64,000 nt of DNA from Blastopirellula marina (GTDB lineage: Bacteria > Planctomycetota > Planctomycetia > Pirellulales > Pirellulaceae), in the NCBI RefSeq assembly GCF_002967715.1, contig NZ_PUIA01000074.1, positions 124,001-188,000 of the forward strand, written 5' to 3'. Every line of letters begins with the position of its first letter. Position 1 is the stretch's first letter. Under the pieces are notes generated by a model. That model saw only the letters and a program-made list of their open reading frames with translations. It ran no database searches and was not told the origin of the DNA. A program made the position numbers and the translations under genes. Shown here piece by piece: positions 56,757-64,000 of the stretch.

Positions 56757-58133
56757 TTAGAAGAGTTCGTGAATCGGTGCATGCCCGGAATCGACGATTG
56801 GGAAGGGTCGTCCGCCGGGTCCTGGCAGTGCCTTGTGAACATCGAAGCCAAGGCTGTGGAATATGGTCGCCGCCACGTCCGCTGGCTGGACGGGTCGATC
56901 CGCCGGAACGGCCCCGATCGGATCGCTGGCCCCGACAATGCGACCTCCTTGCACGCCCCCCCCGGCAAAGCCGCACGTAAAACATTGCGGCCAGTGATCG
57001 CGTCCCCCTGCAGGGTTCACGCGTGGCGTTCGCCCAAACTCGGCCAGGTTGCAAACCAGCGTCGAATCGAGCAGGCCCCGCTGGTCCAGGTCTTCGATTA
57101 GCGCTGAATAACCTTGGTCGTACAGCGGAGCGACGATATTCTTCATCCCTTCGATGGATGTGAACGGCTTCGAGCCGTGGATGTCCCAAGTGATCTCGTC
57201 AAACACCGTCAGGAACGTGTTGATCGTCACAAAGCGGACACCGTTTTCAATCAGTCGCCTCGAAAGCAAGCAGCATTGGCCGAAGCGGTTCATGCCGTAA
57301 CGCTCACGCACTTTCTGCGGCTCTTTAGTCAGATCGAACGCTTCTCGCGCTTTAGGACTGGTCATCAGGCGGAAGGCAGACTCGAAGTTGCTTCCCAACA
57401 GGTCGGCACTCTCACTGGCCTCGAACGTGGCCACGGTTTGATCGACCAGGTCGCGAATTCGACGACGACGTTCCAACCGACTCGAATCAATCTCGATCGG
57501 CGGCAGCAAGTCGGGGACTTTGAAGTTCTCTTGCGACGGGTCTGCATTGAGGGCAAACGGATCGTGGGCCTTGCCCAAGAATCCGCCTGCCTGGCCGTTG
57601 GGCATGTTTCCACCCCCGCGTCCCATCAGCTGCGGCAAGACGGCAAACGCCGGAAGATCGGTCTTTCGGCCACGCTCGAAGCTGACCACCGATCCGATAT
57701 GCGGCGTGTTGACCCCGCCGGAAAATAGCCGTCCGGTCTGCATCATCTGCCAGCCTGCATCGTGCACGGCAGCCCCCGTGTGATGTACCGAGCGAACCAG
57801 CGAGAACTTGTCAGCGATCTTCGCGTGCTGCGGAAGAATCTCGGAGATCTGCAGGTCGGGATTCGTCGTCCCGATGGGCTTGAAAGGCCCGCGGACTTCA
57901 GCCGGGGCATCCGGCTTCATATCCCACAGATCAAGCTGACTAGGAGCACCCAGGTTAAAGATCATGATGCAGCTTCGATCATCATGATCTGGCTTTACGG
58001 CCCCGTGGGCCTTGGCCGCGAACAGGTGGGGTAGGCTTAGCCCGAGGGCTCCGAGCGTACCTACTTGTAGGAAGTCGCGGCGCGTTTGACCGTTACAGGT
58101 GACCGATTTGCCACGCCCTTGAAAGGTGAACAT
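56757..58133 (-). CDS. DUF1501 protein with Tat signal
   Basis: A 458-residue protein. The twin-arginine signal RRDFLQVGTLGALGLSLPHLF marks Tat export. The DUF1501 domain has ILFNLGAPSQLDLWDMKPD-like, TGAAVHDAGWQMMQTGRLF and DHWPQCFTCGFAGGGVQGGR. The fold is related to the alkaline phosphatase/sulfatase superfamily. It is the first gene of the minus-strand block with DUF1549 and the WD40/cytochrome gene, and is divergent from the PAS-AraC regulator. Confidence 0.95.
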   Translation of the reverse strand: MFTFQGRGKSVTCNGQTRRDFLQVGTLGALGLSLPHLFAAKAHGAVKPDHDDRSCIMIFNLGAPSQLDLWDMKPDAPAEVRGPFKPIGTTNPDLQISEILPQHAKIADKFSLVRSVHHTGAAVHDAGWQMMQTGRLFSGGVNTPHIGSVVSFERGRKTDLPAFAVLPQLMGRGGGNMPNGQAGGFLGKAHDPFALNADPSQENFKVPDLLPPIEIDSSRLERRRRIRDLVDQTVATFEASESADLLGSNFESAFRLMTSPKAREAFDLTKEPQKVRERYGMNRFGQCCLLSRRLIENGVRFVTINTFLTVFDEITWDIHGSKPFTSIEGMKNIVAPLYDQGYSALIEDLDQRGLLDSTLVCNLAEFGRTPRVNPAGGRDHWPQCFTCGFAGGGVQGGRIVGASDPIGAVPADRPVQPADVAATIFHSLGFDVHKALPGPGGRPFPIVDSGHAPIHELF

Positions 58134-58333
58134 AGCGTTCTCTTGATTGGGTTCAGCCAGGAAGAAAAGTATTGGCTTGGGTGGTGGAGTACTGGGGAGG
58201 AAGTCCGTACCGATTACCGCACGATACGAACCGTATGATCACAATCTATCCCGCCCGATGCGTTATAAGCTAGGGATTTTTCCGCAATGTGTGGTATTAT
58301 ATGCGCATCATCCTATATGCCAGAGTGATCCAG

Positions 58334-59101
58334 ATGAACACGCGCATCGGTGCCGAACTGGCCCTTGCTGGGCTATTTGACTATCTTCCGGACGTTTATC
58401 TTTACGTTAAGGACCGAGAAGGGCGATTCATCGCCGCCAACCAGTCCCTGTGGAAGATGCGCGGGTACGAGTCCGAGGCTGAAATGCTTGGCAAGACCGA
58501 CCTCGACCTCCATCCGCGTTACTTGGCCGAACGCTACATGGCCGAAGATCGTCAGGTGATAGAGTCTGGTACGCCGCTTCCCAACCAGATTTGGCTTGTT
58601 CCGAGCCAGCCAGGGGAGCTGAAATGGTTTATTTCCAGCAAGACACCTTTGAAAACAGCCAGCGGCGAGGTCATCGGTATCGCCGGGGTGATGCGCGACC
58701 TGGAGAAAGCCAAGTCAGTGGCCAACTCGTTTGATGCATTTGAAAAAGTGGTCAATTTCGTGCTGCGAAACTACGAACAGCCCCTCCGTGTGAATGATCT
58801 GGCCGCGATGGTCCATCTGTCGGTAAGCCAGTTCGATCGACGCTTCAAATCGCTGTATCACATTACCCCACAGCAGTACATTTTGCGCGTACGACTACAC
58901 GCAGCATGCCACGAACTATTGGCCTCAGGAGGGACAATCGCCCAAATTGCCACCAGCTGTGGATTCTACGACCAAAGTTACTTCACCAAACAGTTTCGCA
59001 AGCATCTGGGAATCTCTCCGACCGACTATCGCGCACGGTACCAAGACTCGCCAGGCCAGCTCTCCGACTCACTAGGACTCGCCCCGTTGTTTGCTACATG
59101 A
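58334..59101 (+). CDS. PAS-domain AraC-family transcriptional regulator
   Basis: About 255 residues. The N-terminal PAS domain (DVYLYVKDREGRFIAANQSL, then GKTDLDLHPRYLAERYMAEDR) is followed by a complete AraC double helix-turn-helix (VNDLAAMVHLSVSQFDRRFK and IATSCGFYDQSYFTKQFRKHLG). It is divergent from the DUF1501 operon and may control it. Earlier in-frame starts at 58289 and 58301 exist; ATG 58334 begins just before the PAS fold. The signal sensed by the PAS domain is unknown. Confidence 0.93.
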   Translation: MNTRIGAELALAGLFDYLPDVYLYVKDREGRFIAANQSLWKMRGYESEAEMLGKTDLDLHPRYLAERYMAEDRQVIESGTPLPNQIWLVPSQPGELKWFISSKTPLKTASGEVIGIAGVMRDLEKAKSVANSFDAFEKVVNFVLRNYEQPLRVNDLAAMVHLSVSQFDRRFKSLYHITPQQYILRVRLHAACHELLASGGTIAQIATSCGFYDQSYFTKQFRKHLGISPTDYRARYQDSPGQLSDSLGLAPLFAT

Positions 59102-59126
59102 GCCAGCTTCAAATGACTCTCAGCGA

Positions 59127-62100
59127 CTACTCCCAGGGGGCCAAGTCATCTGGTGGGAGCAATGTCCAAAGGACATTCTCGTCGCTCTCGTCGTCAAACG
59201 TTTCGCAGTACCAGGACCAAGCGTCGTCGTCCTGACTTACGGCATCGACCAATCTTCCATCCAGTTCCGAAGAAACCGTGCCTTCGGCGCTCACCTCCAT
59301 TGGGATGCGTTCAGCCCGTCGGTAGATACGTTCGTTGCCGTTTAAGTCATCGACGATTGTCAGGAAGTTGGGCGTAATCATGATCATTTCAGATCCCTGA
59401 TCTTCGCGCTCGACGATCATTGAATGCTCTGCCAGCGATTCTCCCTCCAGCGGCAAGTTGGAAGTTTCCGCTGGACTTTCACTAGCGGAGAAGCCTGGCA
59501 TGTCGACTCGGACACCGTTGGGCTTCTTCAATCCGTAGTGTCGGATGAACAGCGCGAAGTCAGCAATTGAGACCCGGCCGTTGCGGTCGTAATCGAACAA
59601 AAAGGTATCACTATCTTCGGGATCGACTTGCCGACCGTATTTCGAGATAAACCCGGCAAAGTCTGCCAGGCCGACGCGGCCATCCTCGTTAAAGTCGTAA
59701 ACCACCGGTGCGATCTGGGCCACCACCTGGGTATGCGTTCTCAGGGAGTTATCCCCTCCCCAAATCTCAGCAATAAGCAGCTTCAAACCATGGCTGGTGG
59801 TTGCCTGGGGGTAATGCCCATCGGTATCGATCAATAACCCCGCCGCATCGTCCTGGTTGGTTTTGAGCAGGAGTGACGAAATCAATACCTTTTGCCCAGG
59901 CATGTAGCTACTGAGGTCGATACCGGCCAATGTAATCGACGCGTGCAGCATGCCCAATTCTTCCGTGATCTGGATGTCGGTCTGCGCGGCAAGATTTGCC
60001 AGGGATTCCAGTTCGGTAAACCACTGCGAATTCCATTCGATATCAAACGTCAGGGTGATCGGTTGGCTTTGCAGTTCGGCCGTCACCTCGAGCCACAACT
60101 GCGCCACCCCATTTTCCCATTCGTTGAGCGTCGTGTTCCCAGGCGGCATGTTCGCCTGCTGGGTTCCGACCGGGGAAGTTTCGTCCTCACGTACGACGGA
60201 AAGCACCAGGGCTTCTGTTCCGGTAGGAATAGAATTGTCGACAATCTGCGTAGTAAAGTCAGAGTTGCCGGTTGGCGACTGGATGTTTCCGGCGTTATCG
60301 CGGGCCAAGCTAAAGAACTGGTACTCATTGCCACGCACACCGGTAAACGTGTACTGCGTGAGCGTTGTACCCACGAGCAGCGGTTGATACGCGCCGCCGT
60401 TTTCCGATACGAAAATATCGAACGTCGCGAGCCCCGAACCACCTGGCACGTCGAGGCCTGACCATGACAGCAAGAAGGTTGCCGAATCGACCGTCGACGG
60501 AACCTGCGTCATGCTGCTGGTCGGACCATCGGCATCCAGCGTGTTGAAGATGGCTGGCGTCAAAATGGGCTCGTTGATGTCGAACACGATCTCTGCGACT
60601 GCGTCGATCACCGTACCAGTGACGACGTCTGACTTCGCACCGATGGTGTAATCGAAGAAGCCTTCCCCTTCTGGGCTCGTCAAATTGGGCGGTAATAGTC
60701 CGACAAGCGGATCTTGTGGAGGTTCGCCGGTGGCGGGATCGATGGCTTGCAATTCCCAGAATGCCTCGCCGTTGACGATATCAATCCCAGCGAACACATC
60801 GACATAGACTCCCAACTCTTGGGTAAGATCCAATCGATCCGAGTGGAACGAGCGATTGTCCGGCACCTCGAACAATAGGTTCCCAATAGCGAAATCGCCC
60901 AGGCGAAACGATCGGAAGTCCAGATCGGTGTCCAACTGCTGCACGATGCGGACCGATTGCGCCGGAGCGGTCGCCAACAATGGATCGTTCTCGAATCGAA
61001 TGCGATAATTCAGCGGATCGGAAGCGGCGATCCAATGCTCAGGTCCGAACCCGCTAGGCCCGATGATGTCGTTAGGATCGCGAGAGGCCGGGAAGTCGGT
61101 CTCCTTTTCGGTGTCACAAGGGCCATTGCAAAGCTCATCTTGTACGTCCTCATCATCGTTATCTTCTTCATCTTGCAGGTTTTTCACGCAGTCGTTGTAA
61201 CTATCGACCGATGAGATCGCCTTGTCGACGGCTCGCAGGTAATCTTGTTCTGCTTTTTCGAACTCACGAAACTCTTGTTGCATCTTGGAGAACGCATCGA
61301 TTGTCGGCGAGAAATCTAATGCATCCCTGATCCCAAGCAATTGATCGATCGCGGCGACGACGGTACCGTACTTCTGGAAAAAGCCGAGCGCGTCGTCATA
61401 CTTGCCGCCACCAACGCAAGAGAGAATGACGATTTTAATTTGATTGACAACGCCAAAGATCTCCGTCATGAATTGGCCAGCGTTGTGCAGACCGGCTAGT
61501 GCATCTCCTTCCGATCGAGCAGACCGAGCATCGGTAGCGGCCTCGCGTAGACCTTTGATCTGCGAGTTGAACCGAATGACAGAAAGTCCAATTCCCTTCA
61601 AACAACCGGGATCGACCTTCTGAAGGCCTTTAACAAGCTTGAATGCCTTCAAAGCTGTTACGGCAAAGCTGCCAATCTCAATGAGATCCTTCCCCAGTGC
61701 GACTCCAAATGAGGCCGCGGAATCCCAGGCTTCCGACTGTTCTTGATCGGCAAGCTGATAGGCACGCTGCTGATCGGCAATCGCATCCATGGCTAGGTCG
61801 CGTAGCGGCTCGCAGTCATCGCAATCGGGTTTGGCAACCAGGTCATTGTCGCTTGCTTCGTCATCACGGCGGAAGTTATCTACTTTGTGCCGAACCCAGT
61901 TAAACGCACTATCGAGATAACCTCCGATGAAGTTCGCTGTCAGCTCACCTTCTATGACAGGGGGAGGCAACGAGTTGTTAGCTTCCTCGACTGTATCGCT
62001 CAAATTCGCCCCGATGGCCACCGTTTGAACTTCCACGTCACCCAATTCTACCAACACTTCATCAGGCGTGGCCGAGGTAACCGGCTCGATGCCTGCCCCT

Positions 62101-64000
62101 TGAAGCGTGATCGTCAGCGGGCCTGTGTTCGAGTCGATCAGGAAGGTGCCATCTTCGGCGGTAAGTATGGCTGCCACCACGTTGCCGTCGCTATCCAACG
62201 CGACAACCGAAACGCCAGAAAGCGGGTTCCCCTGGTCATCAACCACGCGGCCCGTTACTGAAGCCTGTGTCTCATTGAGCGTTGTATCGATCACAACCTC
62301 GCCTGCCACGACCAGGTCTCTGATCACAACGGCCGCATGCCCAGGCGCGATAAAGCTCAACGAGTATGTACCGCTGGGGATTGAGCTGATCGAGTATGTG
62401 CCGTCCGTGTTGAGCTTGCCATGGAAATGCACGTTTGTGGTCGTATCGCGTAGAATGATCTGAACGTTCTCAAGAGTCGTTGCGACCGAGCTGTCGATCG
62501 TGCCGTGAATCTCGTTGTACTCAAGCGCATTCAAGGTTGTGATCACGTCGGTATCTGCCGTCAGAATCACTTCCTTCGCCGTAAAGCCTCCATCCGGCGA
62601 CTGGGCCGCTAACTGGTACGTCCCGGATGCAAGGTTATCGAAGGTCACATTGCCGTCGACATCCGGCATCGCCGGAGCGATCGGAACGAAACGCCCTTCT
62701 ACCTGCAGGCTGAGGATCACAATCGTGTCGGTGATTCCTACATCTTGGACGTCGAAGCTTGCCTGAATCAATCGCGTGCCCAACGCCAAGTCAACTTGAG
62801 CAGCGGTACCGCTGGTCACGTTCACCGGAACTGGCTGGGAAGCTCCATCCCCGGCTACCTGCAGCACGTAGCTGCCAGGCGTGACGACAGGGAACTGGTA
62901 GTTGCCCTGTTCGTCGGCGATCGCTGTCGCGACGACTTGATCCGCCAGCAACAGCAATACGGAAGATCCACCTGCAGCGGAACCAGCGCTGGTTTGTACT
63001 GCGCCTGAAATCCGTGTCGACGTATCGATCGTGAAGTCTTGGGCGGCCGTGAACGCATCGCCAGGGGCCAATTGGATGTTCGTCTGGGTGGCAACGCCAG
63101 GAATCACGATCGAGTAACTCCCTTCGGGGATCGCTTCGAATTGATATTTACCCTGGGCGTCGGTAAAAGACGTATCTTCATACCCGGCGTCGCCTTGTAG
63201 CTGAACGCGAATACCTGCGACCGGCAAACTTCCCTGGGTATTGCGTACGAACCCCATCGCCGTGGCCCCGGCCACGATAACAAGCTGGTCAGCAATGACA
63301 GTCGTGCTGTCGACAACCTCAACGGTAACCGGGCTCGCGAATGCGTTGTCTGTCAGTGCTAGGCGAATGTCATAAGTACCTGGACCGGCACCAACAAAGC
63401 GGTAATTGCCATTCTCGTCCGGGGTCGTCGTGGCAACGACTTCGTCACTGAGAATAAGTTCCAACTGCAAGTGGCCGTTCGGATGCGACGAACTATTGCT
63501 GATGACGCCAGAGACTTCGGCCCCTTTCACGAGTTGGAGGTTGCCCAGGTCGAGCTCTTCCCCCTCGGACACGATCACGTTCTGGAGCGTGACCGGCACA
63601 TAGCCTGTCTGATCGACAACGATCGTGTATTCTCCGTAAGGTAGGCTATCGAATCGAACCTGAGAGCCGTCCACGGTGCCAGCAAACGTGGTATCAGGCG
63701 ACGTGTCGCCGTTAAGCCTGGCGATCGCCGTAAACTCGTCACCAGCGACTACACCGTCGCTCAACGAAACGGTAAACGAAATCTTCGCTTCTGGTGCCAA
63801 CCGCAAGGTAGGTAGTTCGACAAACTCAGACGTTTCGTCAATGGTCAGCGTAGCGGAAGTCCGGGTATACCCTTCGGCCTCGGCAACAACGCGGTAGTCG
63901 CCAGGAACGAGACCGCCGATGCGAACGTCTCCCCTCTTTCCTGTCAGGGAAGAGACAATCACCGAACCATCGGAATGAATCAGCGTGACCCGAACGTCGT
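59127..64000 (-). CDS. Giant CNA-B/dockerin surface protein, N-terminus cut by window edge
   Basis: The frame stays open from 59127 to the right edge, so the N-terminus is missing; more than 1,620 residues are seen. The first part has at least eight carboxypeptidase-regulatory-like (CNA-B) repeats, each with a G-x-Y-x-V/I/L pattern. Then come a helical region of about 200 residues with a cysteine pair, a conserved-repeat domain (ASDPLNYRIRFENDPLLATA), a fibronectin-like segment, and two dockerin-type calcium loops (DFNEDGRVGLADF and DYDRNGRVSIADF). It is probably a cell-surface or matrix protein. Confidence 0.9.
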   Translation of the reverse strand, partial: DVRVTLIHSDGSVIVSSLTGKRGDVRIGGLVPGDYRVVAEAEGYTRTSATLTIDETSEFVELPTLRLAPEAKISFTVSLSDGVVAGDEFTAIARLNGDTSPDTTFAGTVDGSQVRFDSLPYGEYTIVVDQTGYVPVTLQNVIVSEGEELDLGNLQLVKGAEVSGVISNSSSHPNGHLQLELILSDEVVATTTPDENGNYRFVGAGPGTYDIRLALTDNAFASPVTVEVVDSTTVIADQLVIVAGATAMGFVRNTQGSLPVAGIRVQLQGDAGYEDTSFTDAQGKYQFEAIPEGSYSIVIPGVATQTNIQLAPGDAFTAAQDFTIDTSTRISGAVQTSAGSAAGGSSVLLLLADQVVATAIADEQGNYQFPVVTPGSYVLQVAGDGASQPVPVNVTSGTAAQVDLALGTRLIQASFDVQDVGITDTIVILSLQVEGRFVPIAPAMPDVDGNVTFDNLASGTYQLAAQSPDGGFTAKEVILTADTDVITTLNALEYNEIHGTIDSSVATTLENVQIILRDTTTNVHFHGKLNTDGTYSISSIPSGTYSLSFIAPGHAAVVIRDLVVAGEVVIDTTLNETQASVTGRVVDDQGNPLSGVSVVALDSDGNVVAAILTAEDGTFLIDSNTGPLTITLQGAGIEPVTSATPDEVLVELGDVEVQTVAIGANLSDTVEEANNSLPPPVIEGELTANFIGGYLDSAFNWVRHKVDNFRRDDEASDNDLVAKPDCDDCEPLRDLAMDAIADQQRAYQLADQEQSEAWDSAASFGVALGKDLIEIGSFAVTALKAFKLVKGLQKVDPGCLKGIGLSVIRFNSQIKGLREAATDARSARSEGDALAGLHNAGQFMTEIFGVVNQIKIVILSCVGGGKYDDALGFFQKYGTVVAAIDQLLGIRDALDFSPTIDAFSKMQQEFREFEKAEQDYLRAVDKAISSVDSYNDCVKNLQDEEDNDDEDVQDELCNGPCDTEKETDFPASRDPNDIIGPSGFGPEHWIAASDPLNYRIRFENDPLLATAPAQSVRIVQQLDTDLDFRSFRLGDFAIGNLLFEVPDNRSFHSDRLDLTQELGVYVDVFAGIDIVNGEAFWELQAIDPATGEPPQDPLVGLLPPNLTSPEGEGFFDYTIGAKSDVVTGTVIDAVAEIVFDINEPILTPAIFNTLDADGPTSSMTQVPSTVDSATFLLSWSGLDVPGGSGLATFDIFVSENGGAYQPLLVGTTLTQYTFTGVRGNEYQFFSLARDNAGNIQSPTGNSDFTTQIVDNSIPTGTEALVLSVVREDETSPVGTQQANMPPGNTTLNEWENGVAQLWLEVTAELQSQPITLTFDIEWNSQWFTELESLANLAAQTDIQITEELGMLHASITLAGIDLSSYMPGQKVLISSLLLKTNQDDAAGLLIDTDGHYPQATTSHGLKLLIAEIWGGDNSLRTHTQVVAQIAPVVYDFNEDGRVGLADFAGFISKYGRQVDPEDSDTFLFDYDRNGRVSIADFALFIRHYGLKKPNGVRVDMPGFSASESPAETSNLPLEGESLAEHSMIVEREDQGSEMIMITPNFLTIVDDLNGNERIYRRAERIPMEVSAEGTVSSELDGRLVDAVSQDDDAWSWYCETFDDESDENVLWTLLPPDDLAPWE

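Overview
The window looks like a chromosomal segment of a planctomycete of the Pirellulaceae type (Blastopirellula, Bremerella or Rhodopirellula relatives). The evidence is the set of proteins typical of that group: a DUF1501 protein, a DUF1549/DUF1553 protein and a WD40 protein with a planctomycete-type cytochrome domain in one block, plus a formylglycine sulfatase, a DUF6807 (PmoA-like) protein and a very large CNA-B/dockerin protein. GC content is moderate to high. Genus and species cannot be fixed from the sequence alone.

Layout. 1-4743: a truncated TPR protein, a zinc alcohol dehydrogenase, a DUF6807 protein and YebC. 5102-25419: a large exopolysaccharide (EPS) locus with a divergent response regulator, Wza-type exporter, Wzz-like protein, O-antigen ligase, three glycosyl- or phosphoglycosyltransferases, Wzx flippase, FemAB-like acyltransferase, NodB deacetylase and a GH32-like beta-propeller protein. 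Inside it sits a tightly packed minus-strand block with a dehydrogenase, an RraA-type aldolase, two ATP-grasp ligases and an HTTM-like membrane protein. 25549-31380: an RND tripartite efflux operon. 31433-32950: a GNAT enzyme and a LacI-type regulator. 33750-37862: 2-oxoglutarate dehydrogenase E1 and E2. 37931-38835: a stress-protein-like gene and a small ORF. 39357-43286: pstSCAB phosphate uptake, with a PhoP/PhoB-like direct repeat upstream and a strong hairpin between pstS and pstC. 43352-46151: a degenerate pyruvate-kinase-like protein and a sulfatase.

46309-47145 is the most unusual part. A minus-strand array of seven tRNA genes carries the anticodons GAA, TTC, TGA, CAG, TAA, GAG and GCT. 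Just upstream are a Rho-independent terminator and a 33-codon ORF with a Shine-Dalgarno sequence. That ORF is very rich in Leu, Ser, Glu and Phe, the same four amino acids named by the array's anticodons. A second hairpin overlaps the terminator arm and lies just after the ORF stop. The layout resembles a trp-type attenuator controlling a tRNA array. The three Leu-anticodon tRNAs have only 6-7 nt variable regions instead of the long arm expected for tRNA-Leu, and several other members have odd core features.

47468-64000: a GH2 glycosidase, molybdate ModA/ModB without an adjacent ModC, the planctomycete cytochrome/DUF1549/DUF1501 block with a divergent PAS-AraC regulator, and a truncated giant CNA-B/dockerin protein that runs off the right edge.
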